From contig NZ_JAABOQ010000002.1 of the NCBI RefSeq assembly GCF_010671565.1, forward strand, positions 62,001 through 126,000: a stretch of 64,000 bases of DNA, written 5' to 3'. The notes below the pieces were generated by a model. That model saw only the letters and a program-made list of their open reading frames with translations. It was not told where the DNA came from and made no database searches. A program made the position numbers and the translations under genes. Below are positions 1-9,555 of this stretch, one piece after another (position 1 is the stretch's first letter; every line of letters starts with the position of its first letter). Source of the stretch: Spongiivirga citrea (GTDB lineage: Bacteria > Bacteroidota > Bacteroidia > Flavobacteriales > Flavobacteriaceae).

Positions 1-2
1 AC

Positions 3-1595
3 AAATTGGCCTTTTTCTATCTAATAGAAGAAAGCCGTCTGAGGTCGCTATCTATGCTTATAGGAGCATTTATTGTTTGGCTCTTACTAGATCTTCAACA
101 TGTATTGTTATTTATTACATATACAGCTTTAATAAGACTTATCTATTTGGCGATAGTTCAGAACCTAGCTATTTTCAAAAATACTAGGGTGACGAAGAAT
201 TTTTCGCTATTTGGTAAATCCCTTTTGTATTGGAGCCCGCTACTACTTTTCATCATCCCCAGCGCAATTTTTTCGAATAAGATGCACAAGAAAACCATTG
301 ATGGAATTTATGCAAATACGTTTGTCCAAACCACTGATTCCGTTAATCGATTCAAAAGAGTGCAGTTTGAGAAGGATTTGAAGATTTCTGTTGATAAAGA
401 GGTCGATTCGTTTAAAGTTAGTATTGATGCTGCAATGGATTCTGTCAAGGTAGAAAGTAAAGATATGAGTGTTGCATTACCGAATAAAGCCGGCAAAACA
501 TTTTACCGAGTAGTGCCTGATGAACTCGGCAAGGTCATTCCTGGATTAATGAAGGATGAATGCACATTTCCAAACATCTTCTGTTATTTTGAGAATGGTG
601 TAAAAGGCGAGATGGATAAATCCTATAAAAAGTCTAGACGAAAAGGACATCGAAATTTGGTAAAGGAAGTAAGAGGAATGACGAGTAGCACCAATGATAG
701 TATACAAGCCTTAGCCGGGAATACTAAGTTACTAGTGGAAACAAGATTGAATGATGTCAAAACGGGATTGAGAAAGACTATTCAAGGAGTATTTGATCTT
801 AATTTGTTCGTCAGTCTATTATTAGATATTCTTTTTGGGTTTGTGATCATTAAGAGTTTTATGTATGTGTTTTCAAGAGTAGCTTTTTCGCAGGAAGCAA
901 GTAATTATATAAGCTTGCTAGAAAACGAAGATGGAATGGAAAAGGGAACATTGAAAAAGTTCGAAAATCAATATACTATTCCTGCTTCTGGAAATCAAGG
1001 GTTTTATGTTTCCCGATCTTATGAACCCAGTGGGCGCGCACCAAAATTTAGTATACCACAATGGAATGCAGCCTTTATAGCTCGTTTATTTAGTGGTAAT
1101 TACGCCATGAATCATATTAAAATGCAAGAAGCAGATAGCTCAGTCTATTTTCGGGCAATGGGCGGGCAAGAATTTGTAGAATGGGATTTAGCTGATGGAG
1201 AAGAGGTCATTTTCAACTTTAAAAACTTTGTTGGGATGAGTGACGATATAAAAATATCCGCTGTAATAAGTATGCGTTTGACATCACTGCTATTAGGGAG
1301 AATTATATTTACAACTGCCAAAGGGCCAGGAAAGTTAGTGCTGATGACCACAGGAAAACCAATTATTTCCGATGAGCGTAAAGCCGAAGCAAGTGTGGCT
1401 GTGAGCAGAATTTTAGCTTGGCAACGCAACACAAAATTTCAAGTAGAATCAGAAGTCAATGTGGTTGATGTTTTTATGAGTGGTATCTATCTGCGGAAAC
1501 AACCTGATGATCTTATTCTAATCGATGCAGATGTCAAGGGAAAGGCAAAAAGCGGAATTGTGAAATTCATCAAGAACTTTTTAATGCCGGTTTAA
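3..1595 (+). CDS. Membrane protein with AIM24-like C-terminal domain (5' end cut by window)
   Basis: The reading frame is open to the left edge, so the true start is probably outside the window; TTG at 6 or ATG at 54 are possible internal starts. Hydrophobic segments lie near residues 15-45 and 70-90 (counted from position 6) and near 268-290. A polar, Lys/Ser-rich stretch of about 180 residues separates the second and third. The last 150 residues include a WDLADGEEVIFNFKNFVG stretch and, further on, a LLLGRIIFTTAKGPGKLVL stretch, resembling the double-stranded beta-helix AIM24 family in which a GpG turn follows a gel/lf strand. That assignment is by eye and tentative. The end KSGIVKFIKNFLMPV is basic and amphipathic. 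No enzymatic motif is seen and the function is unknown. Confidence 0.7.
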   Translation, partial: KLAFFYLIEESRLRSLSMLIGAFIVWLLLDLQHVLLFITYTALIRLIYLAIVQNLAIFKNTRVTKNFSLFGKSLLYWSPLLLFIIPSAIFSNKMHKKTIDGIYANTFVQTTDSVNRFKRVQFEKDLKISVDKEVDSFKVSIDAAMDSVKVESKDMSVALPNKAGKTFYRVVPDELGKVIPGLMKDECTFPNIFCYFENGVKGEMDKSYKKSRRKGHRNLVKEVRGMTSSTNDSIQALAGNTKLLVETRLNDVKTGLRKTIQGVFDLNLFVSLLLDILFGFVIIKSFMYVFSRVAFSQEASNYISLLENEDGMEKGTLKKFENQYTIPASGNQGFYVSRSYEPSGRAPKFSIPQWNAAFIARLFSGNYAMNHIKMQEADSSVYFRAMGGQEFVEWDLADGEEVIFNFKNFVGMSDDIKISAVISMRLTSLLLGRIIFTTAKGPGKLVLMTTGKPIISDERKAEASVAVSRILAWQRNTKFQVESEVNVVDVFMSGIYLRKQPDDLILIDADVKGKAKSGIVKFIKNFLMPV

Positions 1596-1687
1596 AATTA
1601 GTACTCAGTTGACAGTAGCAGTCTACAGTAGAAAAATGCTAGCCCTGAACAATTGGCATTTCTATCACATTTTACTAAAAATGTATC

Positions 1688-1695
1688 TACCTTTG
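1688..1695 (+). promoter_or_regulatory. Candidate Bacteroidota -7 promoter element
   Basis: TACCTTTG matches the Bacteroidota sigma-A -7 consensus TAnnTTTG exactly and lies 22 bp before the lipoprotein start at 1718. No good -33 TTTG is present at the usual 17-23 bp spacing, so the call rests on the octamer and its position. Confidence 0.35.
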
Positions 1696-1717
1696 GTCTA
1701 AAGAATCAAAAAGTTGC

Positions 1718-2833
1718 ATGAGTCGTTTTCTCCTAGTTTTTATAATCTTAATATTGTCAATTGCATGTGCTAAAGATGAACCTAAAGTTAACCAAGAGGT
1801 AGATGAAGTCCCTTTTGCGGTTACCATTTTAGCAAAACAAGGTGCTACTGATTTTCAAATAGACCTTTTGAGTGATGGAACATTAGGAGCTCCTGTAAAT
1901 TTGTTTCAAAAACTTGAATTACCAGAAAGTTTTAATAAAACTATTGTTAGAGATCAATTAGTATCCTTTCACGCATGGTTAAGAAACGATTATTCAAGTC
2001 ATCAAATTGACCTGAGTACTGATGGGGTTATGATCAATAGGAACTATTGTTTTAATGAAGATAGTTTTGAGGTTGTAGGTATTGACAATTCACAAAAGTA
2101 TTTGGCATTTATAAGTGCTTCAGTAGAAGCTTCAGGTGCTACTACTTTTAGTCTCAATGTTTATGATCAAGTGGCTGATGAATGTAGATCTTCTGTAATT
2201 CCCACCATAGGATTTCCTTCGAATTTTAGTGCTAGAGGGGACTATTTTATCTTATTTCAGCAAGATTCATCAGACAATAGAGAGCTCCTAGTATATGATA
2301 TGAAAGATTTGTCACTAGACAGAATTACTCTTACTACTGATTACAATTTCTCAGTGAATGACGACCAAAATCTTTACATATTCAGTAGAAATGGAAGTTA
2401 TCAAGTTTTAGATTTGGAGAATCTCAGTTTGATTAATGCGGGGAGCAATCAAATATTTGAAAATCCAATAACTGATGGAATATTAGATATTACTATACAA
2501 GATGGTAAGATGGCTTTTTTTGTTTTAAATCCTCAACCTAGTACCATTGTTTCAAGCCCATTAATCTATGATTTCACCTCTAATACGGTCATAGGAGACG
2601 GGAAAGCGCTTTTTAAACTTATTGACGAGCTTGAGAAACAGGTACAATCACCCATATCAATAAAGACATTTAAAATTAATTTGAGTACTGAACAAGTTGT
2701 TGTAGGCTACAATTACTTCAAGGATGCTTCAACAGAAATTGGAGGGGTTGCTTATATTGATTTTGAAGGTACTTTGATTTACAATAAAGAGATTGATTTT
2801 ACACCAAATCAATTTGTTTTAAGATCTAACTAA
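1718..2833 (+). CDS. Predicted lipoprotein, possibly beta-propeller
   Basis: This 371-residue protein begins with a lipoprotein signal peptide: a hydrophobic core at residues 3-15, then a lipobox ending at Cys17 (SIAC), followed by acidic residues. The rest is rich in short beta-strand-like segments with recurring 'ILxLVYD' and 'YLAFISA' type patterns, as in TolB or WD-like propellers, but no named repeat can be assigned confidently. It is probably anchored in the cell envelope. The last 8 bp overlap the end of the convergent recG gene. No specific function is recognised. Confidence 0.75.
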   Translation: MSRFLLVFIILILSIACAKDEPKVNQEVDEVPFAVTILAKQGATDFQIDLLSDGTLGAPVNLFQKLELPESFNKTIVRDQLVSFHAWLRNDYSSHQIDLSTDGVMINRNYCFNEDSFEVVGIDNSQKYLAFISASVEASGATTFSLNVYDQVADECRSSVIPTIGFPSNFSARGDYFILFQQDSSDNRELLVYDMKDLSLDRITLTTDYNFSVNDDQNLYIFSRNGSYQVLDLENLSLINAGSNQIFENPITDGILDITIQDGKMAFFVLNPQPSTIVSSPLIYDFTSNTVIGDGKALFKLIDELEKQVQSPISIKTFKINLSTEQVVVGYNYFKDASTEIGGVAYIDFEGTLIYNKEIDFTPNQFVLRSN

Positions 2834-4928
2834 TATAATTCCAGATATTTTTATACTTCATTAACTGCGAATAAGCAAACCGGATAACCTGGTTTTCTTC
2901 TTTGGCGAGCGTAGGATCATCTTTCAATAGTTTTAGCGCAAACTGACGTGCTAGTTTTAGTATGTCATTATCCTTAACAATATCAGCTATTTTCAAGTTC
3001 AAAACTCCGCTTTGCTGCGTCCCCATGATATCTCCCGGACCACGTAATTTTAAATCTACTTCTGCGATTTCAAAACCATCGTTAGTCCTTACCATAGTTT
3101 CTAGTCGGGTTTTGCTATCATTACTTAATTTAAAACTAGTCATTAGAATACAGAAACTTTGTTCTGCACCTCGACCTACGCGACCGCGTAATTGATGTAG
3201 TTGCGATAATCCAAAACGTTCTGCGCTTTCAATAATCATTACCGAGGCATTTGGTACATTCACTCCGACTTCAATAACCGTTGTCGCCACCATGATCTGC
3301 GTTTCACCTTTGACAAAACGATTCATTTCAAAATTTTTGTCCGCAGGTTTCATTTGACCATGAACAATTGATATCTGATAGTCAGGCATCGGAAATTCTC
3401 GTACGATGCTTTCATAGCCGTCCATCAAGTCTTTATAATCCATTTTTTCTGATTCTTGAATCAATGGATAGACAACATAGATCTGCCGCCCCTTTTTTAT
3501 TTCATCTCTTATAAACTGAAATACTTTTAGTCGATTACTATCATATCGATGAACCGTTTTAATTGATTTTCTTCCAGGAGGTAATTCGTCAATTACGGAA
3601 ATGTCCAAATCACCATACAAACTCATCGCTAGTGTTCTTGGAATAGGGGTGGCGGTCATCACCAAAATATGAGGTGGCTGCTCATTTTTATGCCATAATT
3701 TAGAGCGTTGCGCAACACCAAATCGATGTTGTTCGTCAATAATCGCTAAGCCGAGATTATGAAATTTCACTTTGTCTTCAAGTAATGCATGGGTACCGAT
3801 CAAAATATGTAATTGCCCATTTTGTAAGTCGGCATGTATTTCCTTTCGTTTAGAGGTTTTGGTTGATCCTGTCAGCAATTGAATTGTAATTGGCATATCA
3901 ATTAACAATGCTACTAATCCGTGATAGTGCTGTGTTGCCAAAATCTCCGTAGGTGCCATTAGACAGGCTTGAAATCCATTATCGATGGCCAATAGCATCG
4001 TCATTAAAGCCACAATAGTTTTACCAGAGCCTACATCGCCTTGCAACAGTCGATTCATTTGTGCATTACTACCTAAATCGGTGCGTATTTCTTTGATAAC
4101 TCTTTTTTGAGCCCCTGTAAGTTCAAATGGTAAATGATCGTTGTAAAACTCATTAAAAAAGGTACCGACCTGATAAAAAGGATAGCCCTTAATCTTTCGT
4201 TTTCGCAGCATGTTCTTGCTAATCAGCTGCAGTTGAATATAAAATAGCTCTTCAAACTTTAATCGAAACTGGGATTTAGCCAATAATTCCTGTGATTTAG
4301 GAAAATGAATATTGAATAAGGCTTCACTTTTTGGAATAAGTTTTAACTCATTAAGAATAGCGGGGGATAGAGTATCCAAAAATTTCCCATTTGTTTCTAG
4401 GAAAAGCTGTTGAATTATGTTTGATGTTGTTTTGTTAGTAACACCTCTTGCAGCTAGTTTTTCTGTTGATGGATATACCGGTTGCATAGCCGTACGCAAC
4501 TTTTTTTCATAAGTTGACAGTAATTCCATTTCAGGATGTGGCATACTAAAGCCATTATAGTAATTAACCCGACCAAAAATAACATAAGGTTCATTTATTT
4601 TAAGGTTTTCACGAATCCATTTCTGCCCACGAAACCAGACAAGCTCCATTTTTCCGGTATCATCGACAAAACTTGCGACAAGGCGTTTCCCTTTTTTTTG
4701 ATCTATGGTTTTAAGGTGAATGATCTTGCCTAAAACCTGCACATCTGCATTGTTTCGCTGTAATTCTTTAATCTTATAAAATCGGGTTTTGTCTATATAA
4801 CGATTGGGAAAAAGGTTGAGAAGATCTTGATAGGTATGAATGCCGAGTTCCTTGCGAAGTAATTCGCCCCGATTAGGTCCTACGCCTTTTAAATATTCGA
4901 TAGGTGTTTGAAGCACATTCGGGTTCAT
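2826..4928 (-). CDS. recG: ATP-dependent DNA helicase RecG
   Basis: RecG is a superfamily 2 helicase that regresses stalled replication forks and processes branched DNA. The 700-residue protein has the full architecture: an N-terminal wedge/OB domain (about residues 1-250, opening with LKGVGPNRGELL), then the helicase core with Walker A GDVGSGKT near residue 300, DEQH (DEQHRFG), motif III TATPIPRTLA, and the C-terminal motor with GRVGRG. The end carries the LKLRGPGDIMGTQQSG signature typical of RecG. Length agrees with the family (about 690-700). It is transcribed alone on the minus strand, and its 3' end overlaps the upstream lipoprotein gene by 8 bp tail to tail. Confidence 0.97.
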   Translation of the reverse strand: MNPNVLQTPIEYLKGVGPNRGELLRKELGIHTYQDLLNLFPNRYIDKTRFYKIKELQRNNADVQVLGKIIHLKTIDQKKGKRLVASFVDDTGKMELVWFRGQKWIRENLKINEPYVIFGRVNYYNGFSMPHPEMELLSTYEKKLRTAMQPVYPSTEKLAARGVTNKTTSNIIQQLFLETNGKFLDTLSPAILNELKLIPKSEALFNIHFPKSQELLAKSQFRLKFEELFYIQLQLISKNMLRKRKIKGYPFYQVGTFFNEFYNDHLPFELTGAQKRVIKEIRTDLGSNAQMNRLLQGDVGSGKTIVALMTMLLAIDNGFQACLMAPTEILATQHYHGLVALLIDMPITIQLLTGSTKTSKRKEIHADLQNGQLHILIGTHALLEDKVKFHNLGLAIIDEQHRFGVAQRSKLWHKNEQPPHILVMTATPIPRTLAMSLYGDLDISVIDELPPGRKSIKTVHRYDSNRLKVFQFIRDEIKKGRQIYVVYPLIQESEKMDYKDLMDGYESIVREFPMPDYQISIVHGQMKPADKNFEMNRFVKGETQIMVATTVIEVGVNVPNASVMIIESAERFGLSQLHQLRGRVGRGAEQSFCILMTSFKLSNDSKTRLETMVRTNDGFEIAEVDLKLRGPGDIMGTQQSGVLNLKIADIVKDNDILKLARQFALKLLKDDPTLAKEENQVIRFAYSQLMKYKNIWNYIS

Positions 4929-4957
4929 AAAACTAAATTAAATGTTTTATGGCAAAT

Positions 4958-4965
4958 CAAAAATA
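4958..4965 (-). promoter_or_regulatory. Candidate -7 promoter element for recG
   Basis: Read on the minus strand this is TATTTTTG, an exact match to TAnnTTTG, about 30 bp before the recG start codon. No clear -33 element is present, so this is weakly supported. Confidence 0.25.
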
Positions 4966-5016
4966 TATTGGGAATGCATTTCGTTACTTTGGAGTAGTTA
5001 TTGATTAAGTTGATAC

Positions 5017-7122
5017 ATGAGAATTCGATTTTTGTTCCTTTTACTATTCATCACGCTTGTATGCCATGCGCAGCAAGCAACTGTTGTAGATTTCGAAAAG
5101 TTGCAAGCGGTACTGTATATAGACCCATATCAGAAAACAGTTGAAGGAAGCGTAGCGGTTCAATTTAAGGTATTGAAAGATACTTCAATGGTATACCTCG
5201 ATGCTCGCAATATGGAGTTGTTAGGAGAATTGAAATCGGATAAAGTTTTAGTATCTAGTGCTAAAAATAAGATTGAGTTCAAGGGTGATTTTAAAGCCAA
5301 TAAGATCTATAAAATCTCATTTTCATATAAAGCTTTTCCTAAAAAAACAATGTACTTCTTTGGATGGGATACTGAAAGCGCTATAAAACAAGTTTGGACT
5401 CAAGGTCAAGGAAAATATACCAGTCATTGGTTACCTAGCCTTGACTATATGAACGACAAGATCGAGTTTGATCTTACCATTAGGTTTGATAAAAACTATC
5501 AGGTAATTACAAATGGAAAATTAGTTGAATCCAACACGAACAATGGGAAAACTCAGTGGCAATATGATATGCAACAGCCTATGAGCAGTTATTTAGTTGC
5601 TGTGGCAATAGGTAATTATGAATCTCAAAAGCTCATATCGAACTCTGGTATACCACTAGTTAATTACTATCACCCAAGTGATGCCAATAAGGTGGAGCCT
5701 ACCTATAGATATACCCAACAAATATTCGATTTTCTAGAAGCTGAAATTGGTGTTCCTTTTCCTTGGCAAAATTATAAGCAAATTCCTGTCCGTGATTTTT
5801 TATACGCCGGGATGGAAAATACAGGCGCAACCATTTTTGCGAATAGTTTTATGGTCGATTCAATAGGGTTTTCGGATAACAATTATGTTAATGTCAATGC
5901 ACATGAACTAGCGCACCAATGGTTCGGTAATTTAGTTACCGAAGTTTCGGGAACAGATCATTGGTTACATGAAGGTTTTGCAACCTACTATGCCTTATTA
6001 GCCGAAAGAGAAGTTTTTGGAGCAGCCTATTATAGTCAACGATTATATGAATCCGCCGAGCAGTTGAACGAACTTTCCCAACAAGGAAAGGGTGAATCCT
6101 TACTAAATCCGAAGGCTAGCAGTTTAACTTTTTATCAAAAAGGTGCTTGGGCCTTGCATATGCTTCGAGAAGAAGTCGGTGATGAGGCATTTGAGCTTGC
6201 AATAAAGAATTATTTAAAAAAATATCAGTTTAAAAATGTTACCACAAACGATTTTATGGCCGAAGTAGAATTGACTAGTGGTAAGGACTTGGTCGAGTTT
6301 GTTGAACTATGGCTGCAGTCAAAGCATTTTCCTTATGAAGAAGCAATGGCAAGTTTAATAGCACAGCCTGACTTTTTTATCGATCGACTATTCGAGGTCA
6401 CCCAAAATGAATTTCAGCATCCGTCAAAAAAGAAAAGTAATGAGCGCTACGAGTTCTTTAAAAAGGTTTTAGATGCAGCTGTTTATTATCCCGTAAAAAC
6501 TGAAGTAATTGATCAAATAAAGGATGATGTTGTACCTTTTAGAGTTGCATTATTGAAACAGGCACTTGCAACTGACGACCTTAAATTAAGACAGTACATA
6601 ATTGGAGCAGTAAATGAAATTCCGCAAGAACTTCAAGCGGAGTTTGAGTCGCTTTTAGATGATGAATCCTATATCACACAAGAGAATGCACTATTTAGAT
6701 TGTGGGCTAATTTTCCGGATATGCGCATGACTTATTTAGATAAGACAAAGGGTGTAGAGGGCTTACGAAACAAGAATATTAGAACTTTATGGCTTGCCTT
6801 GGCATTAGTGACTTCGGATTATAATGAAGAAAACAAAGCAAGTTGGTATCAAGAACTGTCTTCATATACATCACCAAAATACAGTTTCGAAATACGAGAA
6901 AATGCATTTCGTTATTTAATTGAATTAGCGGCATATAACGATCAAAATTTACTCGACTTGATCAATGCAGCGACACATCCAAATTGGCGTTTTGCAAGTT
7001 TTGCCAAAAAAACACTACAAAGCCTGTTAGAGGATACTACTTGGCAAGAGCGGTTTAAAAAATTGGCTGCCAAGCTTTCTTCATCAGAACAATCAGTTTT
7101 AAAACAACTACAAACCAAATGA
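5017..7122 (+). CDS. M1 family zinc aminopeptidase, secreted
   Basis: M1 aminopeptidases remove N-terminal residues from peptides using one zinc ion. The 701-residue protein starts with a signal peptide (MRIRFLFLLLFITLVCHAQ). The exopeptidase motif appears as GMENTGA at residues 265-271, in place of the usual GAMEN. The zinc site is HELAH at 296-300 with the third ligand Glu319, giving HExxH-x18-E. An N-terminal beta domain precedes the catalytic domain and a helical C-terminal domain follows. The signal peptide points to a periplasmic or outer-surface location, so it probably acts on imported or environmental peptides. Its final ATGA overlaps the first patatin gene, so the two are likely translationally coupled. 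Confidence 0.93.
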   Translation: MRIRFLFLLLFITLVCHAQQATVVDFEKLQAVLYIDPYQKTVEGSVAVQFKVLKDTSMVYLDARNMELLGELKSDKVLVSSAKNKIEFKGDFKANKIYKISFSYKAFPKKTMYFFGWDTESAIKQVWTQGQGKYTSHWLPSLDYMNDKIEFDLTIRFDKNYQVITNGKLVESNTNNGKTQWQYDMQQPMSSYLVAVAIGNYESQKLISNSGIPLVNYYHPSDANKVEPTYRYTQQIFDFLEAEIGVPFPWQNYKQIPVRDFLYAGMENTGATIFANSFMVDSIGFSDNNYVNVNAHELAHQWFGNLVTEVSGTDHWLHEGFATYYALLAEREVFGAAYYSQRLYESAEQLNELSQQGKGESLLNPKASSLTFYQKGAWALHMLREEVGDEAFELAIKNYLKKYQFKNVTTNDFMAEVELTSGKDLVEFVELWLQSKHFPYEEAMASLIAQPDFFIDRLFEVTQNEFQHPSKKKSNERYEFFKKVLDAAVYYPVKTEVIDQIKDDVVPFRVALLKQALATDDLKLRQYIIGAVNEIPQELQAEFESLLDDESYITQENALFRLWANFPDMRMTYLDKTKGVEGLRNKNIRTLWLALALVTSDYNEENKASWYQELSSYTSPKYSFEIRENAFRYLIELAAYNDQNLLDLINAATHPNWRFASFAKKTLQSLLEDTTWQERFKKLAAKLSSSEQSVLKQLQTK

Positions 7123-8021
7123 AAGCACTCGTAATTAGCGGTGGTGGAAGTAAAGGAGCATTCGCAGGAGGTGTTTCTCAATATTTAATAGAAGAGAAGC
7201 AGAGGGATTATGATCTTTATTTAGGTACCTCTACAGGAAGCTTACTTATTTCTCATCTTTCATTAGGAAAAGTAGAAAAGATAAAGGATATCTATACCTC
7301 CGTTGACCAAAACAGCATTTTTAGCAACTGCCCTTTTACAGTTAAAAAGAAGTATGGTGTTCAACAAATAGGTATCAATCATATAAATGTGCTCATTAAT
7401 TTTTTAAAGGGGCAAAAGACCTTTGGTGATAGCCATAATTTGAGAGAATTGATTGTTAGATCTATAAGCAAAGAGGAGTTTCAAGAAATCAAGTCAGGAC
7501 CAAAAGAGGTAATTGTTACCGTATCTAACCTCTCTTTAAATCAGGTAGAATACAAATCGATCAAGGATTTCGACTATGATGACTTTATCGACTGGATATG
7601 GATTTCTTGTAACTATACTCCTTTTATGTCGCTAGTACGGAAAAATCATTATGAATATGCGGATGGCGGCTTAGGTTGCATGATTCCTTTGGAAGAAGCA
7701 GTAAAGCGGGGAGCTACTGAAATCGATGCAATAATCCTAGCAACCGAAATAACTAGTATTAACAGAATGCCATCAAGAAATGCCTTTTCATTAATTACCA
7801 ACGTATTTAATTTTATGGCGGACAGAATTGAATATCAAAACATTCAAATTGGCAAGTTTGCTGCATCTCACAAGGATGTGGTCATCAATTTTTATTATAC
7901 ACCTACTATTCTGACAACGAATTCACTTATTTTTGACAAAGAGCAAATGACTGATTGGTGGAAACGTGGCTTTAAGTATGCGAAACGTAAAGAAGCTGAT
8001 GCCAACGAAATAGTAATATAA
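7119..8021 (+). CDS. Patatin-like phospholipase, copy 1
   Basis: Patatin-family enzymes are acyl hydrolases with a Ser-Asp dyad. All sites are present in this 300-residue protein: the oxyanion loop GGGSKGAFAGG at residues 8-18, nucleophile elbow GTSTG with Ser38, and DGG with Asp182. There is no signal peptide, so it is probably cytosolic or peripherally bound to the inner membrane. It overlaps the M1 peptidase gene by 4 bp and is followed 16 bp later by a second, similar patatin gene, which marks a tandem duplication. The substrate cannot be read from sequence. Confidence 0.9.
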   Translation: MKALVISGGGSKGAFAGGVSQYLIEEKQRDYDLYLGTSTGSLLISHLSLGKVEKIKDIYTSVDQNSIFSNCPFTVKKKYGVQQIGINHINVLINFLKGQKTFGDSHNLRELIVRSISKEEFQEIKSGPKEVIVTVSNLSLNQVEYKSIKDFDYDDFIDWIWISCNYTPFMSLVRKNHYEYADGGLGCMIPLEEAVKRGATEIDAIILATEITSINRMPSRNAFSLITNVFNFMADRIEYQNIQIGKFAASHKDVVINFYYTPTILTTNSLIFDKEQMTDWWKRGFKYAKRKEADANEIVI

Positions 8022-8037
8022 AAGCAACCCGAATTTT

Positions 8038-8934
8038 ATGCGCGCACTTGTAATAAGTGGTGGCGGTAGCAAAGGCGCATTTGCCGGAGGTATAGCCGAG
8101 TTTTTAATGAAAACAAAAGGACATGAATATGATCTTTTTGTTGGGACTTCTACTGGTAGTTTACTAATTCCCTTTTTAGCAAATGGTCAGATCGACAAGA
8201 TTCATGATATATATACAAGTGTTAATCAACGAAAAATATTTAGCAACAATCCCTTTTTAGTAAAGCATAAAAAAGGGCAGGAGTACGTTTCGATAAATCA
8301 CTTAAATGTATTGTGGCAACTTATAAAAGGAAAGCGTACGTTTGGTGAAAGCAGAAATTTACTTCGTACAATAAAAAAGAATTTCTCAACCGATGATTAT
8401 GAGAAAATTCATTACAAAGCAAAAGACGTTATTGTTACCGTTTCGAACTTGACCAAAAATCGCACCGAATACAAAAGTATTAATGATTTTAGCTATGAAG
8501 ACTTTTGCGAATGGATATGGATTTCTTGTAATTACATTCCCTTTATGTCTCTGGTCGAAAAAAATGGCTATCAATATGCCGATGGTGGTTTTGGTAGTGT
8601 TGTGCCCATACGAGAAGCAATTAATAGAGGAGCAACAACGGTAGACGCTATTATTTTAGAATCGGAAAATATGGATTATCAGAAGGTGATTGGTAAAAAC
8701 CCGTTTTCATTGATGGTTAGTTTGTTTGGTTATTTATTGGATCAAATTGAAAGACACGATATAACCATTGGTAAATTGGCAGCAAAGAATAAGAATATTA
8801 CTTTAAACCGATATTATACACCAACAAAACTTACCGAAAACTCATTAGTGTTCAATAAAAAGGCAATGAAAGAGTGGTGGGAGCAAGGCTATGAATATGC
8901 TAAGGCCAAAGATGGTAATGTTAACTTAAGATAG
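8038..8934 (+). CDS. Patatin-like phospholipase, copy 2
   Basis: A 298-residue paralogue of the preceding gene. The first 18 residues differ at only one position, and both copies share the long motif around WIWISCNY near residue 165. The catalytic elements are intact: GGGSKG from residue 8, Ser38 in GTSTG, and Asp182 in DGG. The two proteins differ most between about residues 205 and 240 and at the C-terminus. Both copies keep complete dyads, so neither looks like a decaying pseudogene. The gene probably belongs to the same transcript as the M1 peptidase and copy 1. Confidence 0.9.
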   Translation: MRALVISGGGSKGAFAGGIAEFLMKTKGHEYDLFVGTSTGSLLIPFLANGQIDKIHDIYTSVNQRKIFSNNPFLVKHKKGQEYVSINHLNVLWQLIKGKRTFGESRNLLRTIKKNFSTDDYEKIHYKAKDVIVTVSNLTKNRTEYKSINDFSYEDFCEWIWISCNYIPFMSLVEKNGYQYADGGFGSVVPIREAINRGATTVDAIILESENMDYQKVIGKNPFSLMVSLFGYLLDQIERHDITIGKLAAKNKNITLNRYYTPTKLTENSLVFNKKAMKEWWEQGYEYAKAKDGNVNLR

Positions 8935-8943
8935 TCACTAGGA

Positions 8944-9477
8944 TTACCAAATATCCGAAATCTCTTCTTTTATAAAAGACAAAGCTGTCGCTGAAGGTGC
9001 CTGTTTATCCAACATTTCACTTAAAATTGCTTCTCTGAGCTTATCAGCATTTTCGACTTTCGCACTCATATTGGTTGTGCGTATTAAGCGAATAGTGGCG
9101 TTCTTAGCTGAGTTGATAACACCCCAACATTCATTTGTCATATAAATTTGCTGTGCAAGATTGTGTTCAAACTCCGTTTCAATATTGTTCACTAGCAAGG
9201 CTTCATAGGCCAGTTTATCCTCTCCATTAGGTTTTACACGAATAAGGAGTTTTGAAGGCACTATGCGCTCTAAAAACAATGTCATACGCTCGTATGCCTG
9301 CAAACGTTGTGGCAATGCATTTACTTGCAAATCTTTTTTAAGAAGAAATCGTCTTCGACCATCCTCATTTTTTGTGTGTAAACGAAAAAAGTAATAAGCA
9401 ATCATACCCGTAACGATTGTTGGTACGGTGTATTTAATAACCTCTAATAAGCCTTGTTGCTCAGCGAATAATAGCAT
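8944..9477 (-). CDS. Conserved single-pass membrane protein, unknown function
   Basis: This 177-residue protein has one N-terminal transmembrane helix (about residues 14-31, KYTVPTIVTGMIAYYFF), followed by a basic KKDLQVNALPQRLQAYERMTLFLERI segment. The rest appears to be a helical soluble domain facing the cytoplasm. The arrangement of a short anchor and LPxRLQAYERxxLFLERI matches a protein I recall as widespread and uncharacterised in Bacteroidota. It is transcribed convergently to the patatin genes with a 9-bp gap. No function can be assigned. Confidence 0.75.
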   Translation of the reverse strand: MLLFAEQQGLLEVIKYTVPTIVTGMIAYYFFRLHTKNEDGRRRFLLKKDLQVNALPQRLQAYERMTLFLERIVPSKLLIRVKPNGEDKLAYEALLVNNIETEFEHNLAQQIYMTNECWGVINSAKNATIRLIRTTNMSAKVENADKLREAILSEMLDKQAPSATALSFIKEEISDIW

Positions 9478-9555
9478 AGTGTTTTAAGTTGGTTTTTGTA
9501 AAAACGAAAAACTATATAAAGTGTTGTTCTAGTTTGAATTAAATAACAGTTAAAC

